From Robertmurraya siralis (GTDB lineage Bacteria > Bacillota > Bacilli > Bacillales > Cytobacillaceae): 64,000 nucleotides of DNA. The first letter of the stretch is position 1. Every line of letters begins with the position of its first letter. The stretch is from positions 48,749 through 112,748 of the forward strand of contig NZ_SWLZ01000015.1 of assembly GCF_005502275.1 (NCBI RefSeq), given 5' to 3'. Made by a program: the position numbers and the translations under genes. Shown here piece by piece: positions 53,615 to 62,406 of this stretch. The notes below the pieces were generated by a model. That model was not told the DNA's origin. It saw only the letters and a list, made by a program, of their open reading frames with translations, and made no database searches.

Positions 53615-54496
53615 ATGAAAAATGTCCTTGTCCTAGGGGGAACCCGTTTTTTCGGTCGTAAATTAGTGGAGCTTTTAATCGCAGATGGGCATCATGTCAC
53701 AATTATTACACGTGGACAGTCTGGAAATCCATTTGGTAATAAAGTTGAGCATCTTGCAGTTGATCGAAAAAATAAACAGCAATTTGCGGAGAAAGTAAAA
53801 AATCGCACATTTGATCTTGTTTTTGATAATATTTGTTTTTCTCCAAATGAAGCATATGATTTCTGTGAGGTTTTCAATGGGAAAATTAACAAACTAGTGT
53901 TTACTTCAACTTTATCGACATATACGATGGATGGAAGAGAAAAGCATGAAGCAGATTTTGATCCTTATTCTTATGAAATTACGATGGGAAACAGCACGGA
54001 TTTTTCTTATGGGGAGGGGAAAAGACAGGCTGAGGCGGTGTTTTTTAAGTATGCCAAATTTCCAGTTGTTGCTGTACGTTTTCCTATTGTCATGGGGAGC
54101 GATGATTATACAAGACGCTTGCATTTCCATATTGAACGTGTGATGAACGGGGAGCCGATTGGTTTTGCTAATATGGGGTCAGAAATGTCTTATATTCATG
54201 CGGAAGAAGCTGCCCGTTTTTTACAATGGGCGGGGGAAACCGATATCGAAGGACCATTCAATGCTACTGCAAATGGAAAGATATCCTTAAATGAACTAAT
54301 AAAAATAATTGAAGCGCACACAGGCAACAAGGCAAACGTTGTATCCAATGGGGAGGAAGATACTTTATCACCTTATGCGATATCTGAATCGTGGTATATG
54401 TCGAATAAAAAAGCTGTTGATAAAGGTTTTTCGTTTACTGATTTAGAGGATTGGCTTCCGCCATTGGTGGAAGCGATTATAAATGAGATGAAATAG
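53615..54496 (+). CDS. NAD-dependent epimerase/dehydratase family protein
   Basis: A protein of 293 residues; ATG 53615 follows TAGGAGG. Rossmann motif VLVLGGTRFFGRKLV. The SDR tyrosine region appears as FSYGEGKRQAE (YxxxK), and S/T is in FTSTLSTY. It is like the CSP41/atypical-extended SDRs often called sugar epimerases. Substrate unknown. Confidence 0.85.
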   Translation: MKNVLVLGGTRFFGRKLVELLIADGHHVTIITRGQSGNPFGNKVEHLAVDRKNKQQFAEKVKNRTFDLVFDNICFSPNEAYDFCEVFNGKINKLVFTSTLSTYTMDGREKHEADFDPYSYEITMGNSTDFSYGEGKRQAEAVFFKYAKFPVVAVRFPIVMGSDDYTRRLHFHIERVMNGEPIGFANMGSEMSYIHAEEAARFLQWAGETDIEGPFNATANGKISLNELIKIIEAHTGNKANVVSNGEEDTLSPYAISESWYMSNKKAVDKGFSFTDLEDWLPPLVEAIINEMK

Positions 54497-54575
54497 TCGT
54501 TAATCTTCACAGAAGTAAGAGCGATCCGCTATAATAGGAATGTTTTTATAATAGTGAAATGGAGAAAAGTGAAAT

Positions 54576-55154
54576 TTGATACTTGTCATTGATAACTATG
54601 ATTCTTTTACATACAATTTAGTTCAATATATATGTGAATGCGGCTTTGGTGTGAAAGTGGTCCGTAATAATCAAATAACTTTAGATGAAGTGAAGAGTCT
54701 TAAACCAACACACATTGTTATTTCGCCAGGACCAGGGAATCCACAAGAGTCAGGAATTTGTTTGCAAGTGATACAGCAATTGTATAAGTCAGTCCCGATT
54801 TTGGGTGTCTGTCTTGGACATCAAATCATTGCACATGCTTTTGGAGGGATCGTAAAAAAAGCAGCTCAACCCATGCATGGGAAAGTATCGTATATTAAGC
54901 ATGACGAAAAAGGGGTGTTTCGTGGCATTCAAACCCCCTTGCCTGTAATGAGATATCATTCTTTAATTGTGGAGAATCCCCTCCCAACTGATTTTGTTAT
55001 TAGTGCTGCAACGGAAACGGGAGAAATCATGGCCATCCGCCATAAATACCACCCGCTTGAGGGCGTACAATTTCATCCAGAATCAATTTTGACGGAGTCT
55101 GGGTTAAAAATGATTCAAAACTTTACTGAACTGAGGAATATCAATCATGAATGA
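54576..55154 (+). CDS. pabA: Aminodeoxychorismate synthase glutamine amidotransferase
   Basis: A protein of 192 residues with TTG start behind GGAGAAAAG. The class I amidotransferase triad is visible: GVCLGHQ (Cys) and a C-terminal GVQFHPESI (His, Glu). It supplies ammonia to chorismate aminating enzymes. The partner downstream is a PabB, so the pair makes 4-amino-4-deoxychorismate for folate. In B. subtilis the same subunit also serves anthranilate synthase. It overlaps pabB by eight bases. Confidence 0.9.
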   Translation: MILVIDNYDSFTYNLVQYICECGFGVKVVRNNQITLDEVKSLKPTHIVISPGPGNPQESGICLQVIQQLYKSVPILGVCLGHQIIAHAFGGIVKKAAQPMHGKVSYIKHDEKGVFRGIQTPLPVMRYHSLIVENPLPTDFVISAATETGEIMAIRHKYHPLEGVQFHPESILTESGLKMIQNFTELRNINHE

Positions 55155-56898
55155 TAAAAATCGAAAGTCACCATTATTATCTTTTGAATTTGCTACAGCC
55201 AAAGGTCAGATCACGCCCCATACCTTTAGCGACCCAGAAAAAATCATTATGGCCCAGACAATTGAAGAGGTAATTCCGAGTTTACAAAAAATTGAAGAGG
55301 CTGTAGAGGAAGGATATTATGCAGCGGGATTTCTTACATATGAAAGTGCTCCAGCATTTGATCCGGCATTTAAAGTAAGAGAAGGCAGTAAAATGCCGTT
55401 ACTATGGTTTGGGCTTTTTGCCGATATCGACCATTTACCGTTAAACAGTTGTGGTTCTTATCAGACTACTTCGTGGCAGCCTTCTGTTCAAAGAGATGAA
55501 TATGATGCAGCTATAGAAATGATTAAGAAGCATATAGAATATGGTGACACGTATCAAACTAATTTTACCCTTCGTCTGCATTCTGAATTTGAAGGAGATG
55601 ATCTTGCTTTTTTTAAACACCTGAAAAAAGCACAGTCATCAAACTATTGTGCGTATTTGAACATAGGTGAACATCGCATTTTGTCGGCTTCACCTGAATT
55701 ATTTTTTCATTTAAACGGCAATGAAATGACGACGAGGCCGATGAAGGGTACGATTAAACGCGGTCGCACTTATGTCGAAGATATAAATTATAAAAAGTCA
55801 TTGCAAAGTTCAGAAAAAGATCGAGCTGAAAATGTCATGATTGTTGATTTATTACGTAATGATTTAGGGATGATTTCAGAGCCAGGTACAGTGAAGGTAG
55901 AGCAGCTATTTAACATTGAGCCGTATCCTACTGTTTTTCAAATGACTTCCACGATTACATCAATGATTCCGGAACATACATCCATTACCGATGTTTTTAA
56001 AGCTCTTTTCCCTTGCGGTTCAATTACTGGGGCTCCCAAAATTAAAACAATGGAGATAATCTCTGAGTTAGAAAGAGAACCGCGGGAAGTATACTGTGGA
56101 GCGATTGGGTATATTACACCTGATAAGGAAGCAATTTTTAACGTTCCGATCCGAACGATTTTGATTGAGGAAAAGACAAAAAGGGCTACATATGGCGTTG
56201 GTGGGGGAATAACGTGGGATTCAACGACAACGGGTGAGTACGATGAAGTGGTTGCGAAAGCAAGTATTCTTCAAGAAATACGAACAGAATTTCAGTTGCT
56301 CGAAACAATTCTTTTAGAAGATGGGGAATTTTTCTTGCTTGCGGAGCATCTGCAAAGGTTGCGCCACTCGGCATCGTATTTTGGCTATGCTTTTTCAGAT
56401 GAAAACTTGCAAAAAAGGCTCTTAAAGTTGGCAACTAGTAAAAATGCGGGACAATGGAGAGTACGCCTTCTTTTAAGTGAAAACGGGGAAGTGACGATAG
56501 AATCTCATCCTTTTAGTACTACGGTTCAGACAGCCCATCAGGTGATTCTTGCCGATGAACCAGTAAATAGTGCAAGCCTTTTTTTATTTCATAAAACAAC
56601 TAATCGAGCTCTATATCGTCATTTTCAAAACAAGTTTCCCCATGTCTTTGATGTCCTTTTGTGGAATGAAAGTGGAGAGATAACAGAATTTACGAATGGA
56701 AATATTGTAGTAGAACTGGAGGACAAGCTTTGGACTCCTCCTGTGGGGTGCGGACTGCTCGCTGGAACGTTTCGAAAGCAATTATTAACAAATGGCATAA
56801 TTGAGGAAAGAATACTTACAAGAGATGATTTAAAGTTTGCGCGCAAAATTTGGTTTATTAATAGCATAAGAAAGTGGGTAGAAGTAGAATTCGTTTAA
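55147..56898 (+). CDS. pabB: Fused aminodeoxychorismate synthase (PabB) and lyase (PabC)
   Basis: A protein of 583 residues. Residues 1-370 are PabB: TRPMKGTIKRG with the PabB-type Lys nucleophile (anthranilate synthase has Ala there), DLLRNDLGMISEPG, FPCGSITGAPK and ATYGVGGGITWDS. Residues about 375-583 are an aminotransferase-IV/4-amino-4-deoxychorismate lyase domain with Lys in FLFHKTTNRALY and ITEFTNGNIVVE. So one chain makes 4-aminobenzoate from chorismate with PabA. Overlap with pabA ensures coupling; a terminator follows. Confidence 0.9.
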   Translation: MNDKNRKSPLLSFEFATAKGQITPHTFSDPEKIIMAQTIEEVIPSLQKIEEAVEEGYYAAGFLTYESAPAFDPAFKVREGSKMPLLWFGLFADIDHLPLNSCGSYQTTSWQPSVQRDEYDAAIEMIKKHIEYGDTYQTNFTLRLHSEFEGDDLAFFKHLKKAQSSNYCAYLNIGEHRILSASPELFFHLNGNEMTTRPMKGTIKRGRTYVEDINYKKSLQSSEKDRAENVMIVDLLRNDLGMISEPGTVKVEQLFNIEPYPTVFQMTSTITSMIPEHTSITDVFKALFPCGSITGAPKIKTMEIISELEREPREVYCGAIGYITPDKEAIFNVPIRTILIEEKTKRATYGVGGGITWDSTTTGEYDEVVAKASILQEIRTEFQLLETILLEDGEFFLLAEHLQRLRHSASYFGYAFSDENLQKRLLKLATSKNAGQWRVRLLLSENGEVTIESHPFSTTVQTAHQVILADEPVNSASLFLFHKTTNRALYRHFQNKFPHVFDVLLWNESGEITEFTNGNIVVELEDKLWTPPVGCGLLAGTFRKQLLTNGIIEERILTRDDLKFARKIWFINSIRKWVEVEFV

Positions 56899-56905
56899 AC
56901 ACGGC

Positions 56906-56936
56906 AAAGACAAGGGCAAATAGCCCTTGTCTTTTT
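56906..56936. terminator. Terminator between pabBC and znuA
   Basis: AAAGACAAGGGC pairs perfectly with GCCCTTGTCTTT around five bases, with T and A runs on the two sides. Confidence 0.9.
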
Positions 56937-57972
56937 ATTGCAGCGCTTGTTCTAATGTTGAAAGGTTTTTTTTCATCAGGCTAAAATAGTCCTCACCATT
57001 ATTCCTCTCTTCTTCTGAAATGGACTCCATTGTGTATAAATAAAGCGGTGTAGCACCAATTTCATTTTTTACAATTTCTGCGATCTTAGATGTAACATTC
57101 TGTTCGAAGAGAATATATTTTAGTTGCTTTTCCTGTGCCAGCTCTGCAATATTTTTAAGCTCGCGTTGAGATGGTTCATTTGCTGGCGTAAGGCCAGATA
57201 CTGCGATTTGTTTAATCCCGTAGCGCTCCTCCCAGTAGCCATAGGCAGCATGTGATACGAGGATTTCTGGATTATTCTTTGATTCTACTAAATCTTTAAA
57301 CTGCTGATCTAGTGTTGTCAACTCATCAGTCAATGCCATAAAATTATTTTCAAAATATTCCTGTGCATCAGGGTTTAATTCAATTAGAGCCATTTTAATA
57401 TTTTCCGCAAGTTTGACAGCACGCGTCGGATCTAACCAGATGTGAGGATCGATTCCTCCGTGGTCATGGTTGTGTTCGTGCTCATCACCACCATGTTCAT
57501 GATCATGGTCTTCAGTTCCGTGACTGTGTTCATCATCACCATGGGCATGTTCGTCAACTTCGTGTTCATGCTGGTCTTCATGAGTAATGGCATCAACACC
57601 ATTTGCAGCTTCAACAAATTTTACATTCTCGTTTTTTAAGGAAGTAGCAATTTTCTCTGCAAAAGGTTCCATATTTAAGCCGTTATAGATGAACGCATCG
57701 GCAATGGCTATACTTGTCATTTGTTTAGTCGTTGGTTCATAGCTATGTGCATCAGCCCTGGCTGGGATAATACTTTCGACTTCTACATAATCTCCGCCTA
57801 TTTTCTTAATAAAGTCTTCAAGAGGATAAAGAGTCGTATAGATGCTCAATTTATTTTTCTCGTCCTCTAAAGATGTTGTTTGTTCAGTCCCATCGTTTTT
57901 CTGGACGTTGCTACAGCCATAGAAAAATAAAGATACGACAAAAATAAGTGCTATTATGAAATTTCGTTTCAT
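56935..57972 (-). CDS. znuA: High-affinity zinc ABC transporter substrate-binding lipoprotein
   Basis: A protein of 345 residues behind AGAGGT. Residues 1-20 are a lipoprotein signal peptide ending in LFFYGC, so Cys20 is the lipid anchor. TTLYPLEDFIKKIGGDY, the AHSYEPT His, PHIWLDP and the SHAAYGYW His region are the cluster A-I zinc-site marks. Between them lies a His/Asp/Glu-rich loop (about 24 His from residue 115 to 165), typical of zinc-specific proteins. The permease and ATPase genes are not in the window. Two Zur-like boxes lie upstream. Confidence 0.9.
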   Translation of the reverse strand: MKRNFIIALIFVVSLFFYGCSNVQKNDGTEQTTSLEDEKNKLSIYTTLYPLEDFIKKIGGDYVEVESIIPARADAHSYEPTTKQMTSIAIADAFIYNGLNMEPFAEKIATSLKNENVKFVEAANGVDAITHEDQHEHEVDEHAHGDDEHSHGTEDHDHEHGGDEHEHNHDHGGIDPHIWLDPTRAVKLAENIKMALIELNPDAQEYFENNFMALTDELTTLDQQFKDLVESKNNPEILVSHAAYGYWEERYGIKQIAVSGLTPANEPSQRELKNIAELAQEKQLKYILFEQNVTSKIAEIVKNEIGATPLYLYTMESISEEERNNGEDYFSLMKKNLSTLEQALQ

Positions 57973-58013
57973 TTAAGTACCTCTTTTCAAAAATAAGTTC
58001 GATATTGATAATA

Positions 58014-58028
58014 TCGTAATCATTACGA
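58014..58028. promoter_or_regulatory. Zur box 1
   Basis: TCGTAATCATTACGA, a perfect 7-1-7 palindrome identical to the Bacillus Zur consensus. It lies 42 bases before znuA on one side and in the divergent region of the permease on the other. Confidence 0.85.
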
Positions 58029-58036
58029 ATTGTAAA

Positions 58037-58051
58037 TAGTAATAATTACGT
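58037..58051. promoter_or_regulatory. Zur box 2 (degenerate)
   Basis: TAGTAATAATTACGT, 9 bases after box 1, matches the 7-1-7 Zur pattern except at one or two outer positions. Two boxes in one divergent region are usual at strongly regulated zinc genes. Confidence 0.6.
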
Positions 58052-58166
58052 TTTATTTAAAAATATCAGTAATAAATGATGTTGTCGCAAATATAATAGA
58101 CTATACCTTTTCAGCAATACTAGATTTGAAAGACAGATCCAGAAGAGCGAATTTTCGCGGTGGGAG

Positions 58167-59177
58167 ATGAATAAGGAAATGGATAAGCTGCATTCCTATT
58201 TACTAGATCTTACAGGATTAGTAGTTTTTGTTATTGTTGTATATGTTGTGATGTTCAGTCAGTTTGCTGGTGAACAAGTATTAAATCATCTTCCTAATTC
58301 GTTTCAACAGTTAAATACTATTTTTTTAAGCATACTAATAGAAGCAATTCCTTTCGTTTTAATTGGAGTGTTCATTGCCGGCTTCATTCAAACATTTATT
58401 TCCGAGGAACATATCAGAAAATGGATTCCAAAAAATAGATGGTTGGGGATCTTTATGGGCTGTGTTGTTGGTGCGTTGTTCCCTGCTTGTGAATGTGGAA
58501 TCGTGCCAATTATAAGGAGATTAGTAGCAAAGGGGGTTCCGATCTATGTAGCAATAGGTTTTATGTTAACGGGTCCGCTTATTAATCCCATTGTCGTTTT
58601 ATCAACATATATGGCATTTGGAAATGATGCAAAAATGGCGTTGCTGCGAATGGGGATAGGTTTTCTTGCAGCACTTATGATCGCTTGCATTATAAGTGTT
58701 TTTTATAAAACGAACCAATTAAAACATGCGATAAATAATTCAAGTTCAAATCACGTACATCATCATAGCCAAACATTTTTACAACGTCTGGAAGGAATGA
58801 TTAAGCACTCTATTGATGAGTTTTTCGATATGGGGAAATTTTTGATTATAGGGGCGTTCATTGCCGCTTTTGTACAAATTTATGTATCTGCACAATCGCT
58901 GTTATTATTAGGTGACGGGGTAATAGGCTCAACAATCGTCATGATGGGGCTGGCTTATTTTCTATCACTTTGTTCGGAAGCTGATGCTTTTATTGGTGCT
59001 TCATTTATGAATTTATTTACACCGACCTCAATCCTAGCCTTTTTAGTATACGGTCCGATGATCGATTTAAAAAATACGATTATGTTATTAAGTGTATTTC
59101 GCGCAAAGTTTGTATTTGCTTTACTGGTCACCATAACGGCTATTGTGTTCATATTTGTTAGCTTAATTGGGTTGTAA
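58167..59177 (+). CDS. YcgR-type permease (DUF318)
   Basis: A protein of 336 residues with eight or so membrane segments. ALFPACECGIVPIIRRL and GPLINPIVVLSTYMAF with the later LSLCSEADAFIGAS are the DUF318/permease family marks. In B. subtilis ycgR-ycgQ belongs to the Zur (zinc) group, and the boxes upstream here agree. A cytoplasmic His-rich loop (NHVHHHSQ) fits a metal role. YcgQ follows after 14 bases. Confidence 0.85.
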   Translation: MNKEMDKLHSYLLDLTGLVVFVIVVYVVMFSQFAGEQVLNHLPNSFQQLNTIFLSILIEAIPFVLIGVFIAGFIQTFISEEHIRKWIPKNRWLGIFMGCVVGALFPACECGIVPIIRRLVAKGVPIYVAIGFMLTGPLINPIVVLSTYMAFGNDAKMALLRMGIGFLAALMIACIISVFYKTNQLKHAINNSSSNHVHHHSQTFLQRLEGMIKHSIDEFFDMGKFLIIGAFIAAFVQIYVSAQSLLLLGDGVIGSTIVMMGLAYFLSLCSEADAFIGASFMNLFTPTSILAFLVYGPMIDLKNTIMLLSVFRAKFVFALLVTITAIVFIFVSLIGL

Positions 59178-59191
59178 AGGGGAGAAAAGAA

Positions 59192-60025
59192 GTGGTACGA
59201 GTTCGTTTTCAACATTTGCTAAAAGCAACTTTACTAGCAGCCTTTGCTTTATTTTTTATAAAGCTCCATTTGACTGGAGAAATCTCCAATTATATTAATC
59301 CGAAATATGAAATAATGAGCATAATTGCTTCATGGGTCTTCCTTTTTCTATTTTTAATGCAATTGTTTCGTATTTGGGAAAGAGGTGACATCCACATTGA
59401 CTGTTCCTTTGCATGTTCTCATGATCATAAAGGAGAAACTATAAAATTTATTAATTATGCCATTATTCTATTTCCGTTAGTAACGGGTTTTGCATTGCAG
59501 CCGACGATCCTAGGCGCTTCGATTGCTGCCAATAAAGGTTCAATACTTCCTCATGCTAGTCTTGTGGAAACCCATGATGAAATGATTAGTAATGAAAACC
59601 ATATGAAAGAAGAGGAATATAATCGGAAGTTAGCAAGTCTTGCTCAGGCAGACTTGATCAATATGTCTCCAGATATGTATTCGTCCTATCACGGGGAGAT
59701 GATTTCTAATCCAGAAGATTTTGCTGGCCGCAAAATTAAATTAAGTGGATTCGTCTATAAAGAGCAAGGATTAGACAAGCATCAATTTATTTTAGCAAGA
59801 TTTCTCATCACTCATTGCATTGCTGATGCAAGTGTTTTAGGGTTGTTAGCGGAGTTCAAGCAAATCCCCGACCTTAAGGAAGACACTTGGATTGAACTTG
59901 AAGGAATTATCGAGGTCACGATGATACATGGTCAAGTGCTTCCAGTTATTAAAGCTTCTGACTGGCGTATTCTCGATGAACCAATTGATCCATATGTTTA
60001 TCCCGTCCTTGTTAAAATTGTATAA
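59192..60025 (+). CDS. YcgQ-type partner protein (TIGR03943)
   Basis: A protein of 277 residues with a GTG start behind GGGGAGAAAAG. Two N-terminal membrane segments, a loop with CSFACSHDHKG, then two more short hydrophobic stretches and a soluble C-terminal domain with FAGRKIKLSGFVYKEQ. This matches TIGR03943, the partner of YcgR. It is probably secreted-face exposed and part of a zinc-stress uptake system, as inferred from its operon. Confidence 0.85.
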   Translation: MVRVRFQHLLKATLLAAFALFFIKLHLTGEISNYINPKYEIMSIIASWVFLFLFLMQLFRIWERGDIHIDCSFACSHDHKGETIKFINYAIILFPLVTGFALQPTILGASIAANKGSILPHASLVETHDEMISNENHMKEEEYNRKLASLAQADLINMSPDMYSSYHGEMISNPEDFAGRKIKLSGFVYKEQGLDKHQFILARFLITHCIADASVLGLLAEFKQIPDLKEDTWIELEGIIEVTMIHGQVLPVIKASDWRILDEPIDPYVYPVLVKIV

Positions 60026-60365
60026 CTTGATAATGCTATACGGTGTAAGCTTCCGATTTTTAATTAGATGAAGCTAGCAGAGGGTTTATCTTAATGGAGA
60101 GGATGTAATGCTGCGATTTGCATCGCTGTAATTGTGAAATGTCCATCCTTTCACTGGGAGCATCATAATTTTAAATTCAATTGTTTTGTAAGAAATAATC
60201 ATATTCTTTTTTCAGCAAAAAAATTACCTTTGTCTATTTTCGTGCATTATTCAAAAGATACAGAAATGTAATATAAAAAATGAAACTATCCCTTTTGTCG
60301 ATCGTCATTATAGGTAGGGGAATTTTATTTTCTTTTACATATGATTGATGTGGGGGAGATCGTCA
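60026..60365. other. Intergenic region
   Basis: No gene is supported. There are scattered short inverted repeats, but none with a clear terminator shape. The leader of the lipoprotein gene occupies the end. Confidence 0.4.
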
Positions 60366-60890
60366 ATGCACAATAAACTATTTCTAGTATTTATGATATT
60401 GTTAACTGCTGGTGGCATTTTACAAGGCTGCGGGAATACAAGTGCTCAAACCGTACCAAGTGACTTAATTCATACTGAAAAATCATTTCCGGTAAATTTT
60501 TATTCATCATCGGAGCAGGGGATATTAGTCTATAAGGTGACCAATCAGGCGGATTTTGATACGCTGTGGGAACACTTTCGCCTTACAGATAATTCTGCTG
60601 AAATTGATTGGAATCAACAGTCAGCTATCTTTCTTGGAATAATCGAGTCGAGCAGTTGTCCTTTACAATATAAATTGGCAAAATTAAATGAAGAAAAGAC
60701 CGAGGTTAGCTTGTATTTAGAAGTAAATTCTGAGGATGGCTGTACAGATGATGCAACGCCAAGAACAATGGTAATCGCGATGGATGCAGTGGAAATGAAT
60801 AACGTTAAAGTAGTTAAGGTTGAAGACTATTTTGGTCTCAATCCAGTAGTGGAGTTTCAAAAAATAAAGGGTTCAAATGAAGAGATTTAA
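60366..60890 (+). CDS. Lipoprotein of unknown function
   Basis: A protein of 174 residues. ATG 60366 follows GGGGGAG; the in-frame ATG at 60345 lies before this site. Signal peptide with lipobox GILQGC near residue 22. The soluble part (residues about 55-150, ADFDTLWEHF, then WNQQSAIFLGIIESSSCPLQ) resembles PrcB-like small domains, but the match is weak. Two cysteines (CPLQ and DGCTDD) may pair outside the cell. Confidence 0.65.
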   Translation: MHNKLFLVFMILLTAGGILQGCGNTSAQTVPSDLIHTEKSFPVNFYSSSEQGILVYKVTNQADFDTLWEHFRLTDNSAEIDWNQQSAIFLGIIESSSCPLQYKLAKLNEEKTEVSLYLEVNSEDGCTDDATPRTMVIAMDAVEMNNVKVVKVEDYFGLNPVVEFQKIKGSNEEI

Positions 60891-60952
60891 GGAGCAATTA
60901 TTGAAAAAAGCTATCTGCCGTACATTAAGCATCTAGCTCCTTTCAAAATAAG

Positions 60953-61774
60953 TTATTTCATAAATTGTTTTAATGCTTGTTGAAGACTGCCAAATGTTTT
61001 CGTGTGAAAATCAAATTTGACCCCAATCTTCACAATTTTTCTTACGACTTCTGGTCTAAGACCAGTAATGATTGTATTACAGCCCATTAAGGCCGCACCA
61101 TCAATTATCTTCATTAAATTTCCAATTATATCATTTTCGATCTCAGCAATACCCGAAAGATCCATAATTAACGTTTGAATATGCGCTTGACCAATCTCTG
61201 TCAGCACTTTGTCTTCAAGTATGGACGTTCTTAATGAATCAATAGATCCAATTAATGGGAGGATACAAACATCAGATGTAATCGGGATGATTGGGACTGA
61301 TAGTTTTTCAACTAATTCTCTGTGAGCTGTAATCAAGGAATCCTTATATGTAGAATAACTGATAAAAAATGAATTCAAAAATTGATCGACCCGATTGTTA
61401 ATTTGTAGTTCTAAATCAAAAAAATCACTCAGCTGCTTATTGTTGCTCATTTTGTAATAGATTTGAATAAATCGCCACAATGTCCTTCGAATTGCTTGAA
61501 TCCATTCCAGTTTAAAGCTTAAATCTATAGAGTGTGTCGCCCAAGCTATTCCTTCTTGTTTGGCAAAAAGCGTTAGTTTTTCTTCTTCATCATCGATAAT
61601 GTATACGACAAGCTTATGTGCATTATTGACAAGATCGATATTGCCAATCGCCAGAATTTCATTAATTTTATCCCGCACATTTACGGCCTCAGTCAATAAT
61701 TTATTTTCAAATTTCTTGCTGTTTAGTTCAATAAATTCTTTTAGGTTATACGACTTCTCAAAATTGTATTCCAT
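60953..61774 (-). CDS. RsbR-type STAS-domain protein
   Basis: A protein of 273 residues; ATG 61774 follows GGAGG. The N-terminal 150 residues form an all-helical sensor-like domain; the C-terminal 120 (SVPIIPITSDVCILPLIGS onward) is a STAS domain with LIMDLSGIAEI. RsbR-type proteins form the stressosome that controls sigma-B. Of the two RsbR phospho-sites, the first is Ser-like (GSIDS) but the second, DT in B. subtilis, is EN here (IAEIENDII). No kinase lies beside it. Confidence 0.8.
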   Translation of the reverse strand: MEYNFEKSYNLKEFIELNSKKFENKLLTEAVNVRDKINEILAIGNIDLVNNAHKLVVYIIDDEEEKLTLFAKQEGIAWATHSIDLSFKLEWIQAIRRTLWRFIQIYYKMSNNKQLSDFFDLELQINNRVDQFLNSFFISYSTYKDSLITAHRELVEKLSVPIIPITSDVCILPLIGSIDSLRTSILEDKVLTEIGQAHIQTLIMDLSGIAEIENDIIGNLMKIIDGAALMGCNTIITGLRPEVVRKIVKIGVKFDFHTKTFGSLQQALKQFMK

Positions 61775-61916
61775 TTTTATCCTCCAGCTATCGTCTAAAA
61801 TCATAAAGTTTATTACCCTTTATTTTAAGTTATTAAACTTATTAAATAAACATTAATACTATAAATATAGTGTTTTTTATGGGATGAACACAGCAATTCT
61901 GATAAAGCGTTTACAT

Positions 61917-61945
61917 AAAAGGGGCCAGTTTTGACAACTGACCCA
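61917..61945 (-). terminator. Terminator after the small membrane protein
   Basis: On the minus strand GGGTCAGTT pairs with AACTGGCCC around five bases (one G-T pair), then CTTTT. Confidence 0.75.
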
Positions 61946-61954
61946 ATGAAACGG

Positions 61955-62140
61955 TTATTTACGAACGAGTGCCATGACTCCTTTGTATATAATGACAAGT
62001 GCAAAGATAACGACAGCTAGTACGCCAATAATGGTTGTAACAGGAGCTAAACTTGCTAAAAAAGTATCATTTAGAGGTACTCTTAGAAGGGCAAACCCCG
62101 CTAAAATACTCGCAAGCATTAAAAGAATAAATCGATCCAT
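61955..62140 (-). CDS. Two-segment small membrane protein
   Basis: A protein of 61 residues behind AGGAGG. Two hydrophobic stretches (about 3-20 and 30-55), ending in VRK. Family not recognised. Confidence 0.65.
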   Translation of the reverse strand: MDRFILLMLASILAGFALLRVPLNDTFLASLAPVTTIIGVLAVVIFALVIIYKGVMALVRK

Positions 62141-62187
62141 GCTTCAGACCTCCTCTCCATATATGTTATGAATGAAGTATATAAGAA

Positions 62188-62370
62188 GTGCTGTCATATA
62201 TTGAGGAATCTGAAAATAGGCATTGTTGAATATCGTGCTTTTACGTAAGATTTTTAGGAGATCATGAACTTATATGCTTGTTTAATGATGTGAAAGAATG
62301 TGAGAGGCCCTCCAAAATACTCGCTCATTTTCAAGCTGAGGTTATCGAAATGGAGAATAATGATACGTAA
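62188..62370 (+). pseudogene. Coding-like remnant with one in-frame TGA
   Basis: A frame from GTG 62188 has an in-frame TGA at 62227, then 46 codons of clearly protein-like sequence (YVRFLGDHELICLFNDVKEC, followed by ERPSKILAHFQAEVIEMENN) ending at TAA 62370. Its first 13 codons (LSYIEESENRHC) are less convincing. No good ribosome site precedes it. It may be a dead gene, a truncated copy, or much less likely a selenoprotein. Confidence 0.35.
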
Positions 62371-62400
62371 AGGAAGATCGAAAAGGCTCGATCCTTCCTC
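62368..62400 (-). terminator. Terminator after the DUF2087 gene
   Basis: On the minus strand AGGAAGGATCGA pairs with TCGATCTTCCT (mismatch in the middle), then TT. Confidence 0.6.
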
Positions 62401-62406
62401 TCCATT

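Noticed and set aside
57432..57639. Met/Thr- and Val-rich frames in the znuA His-rich region
   Set aside because: Shadows of the His/Asp codon repeats, not genes.
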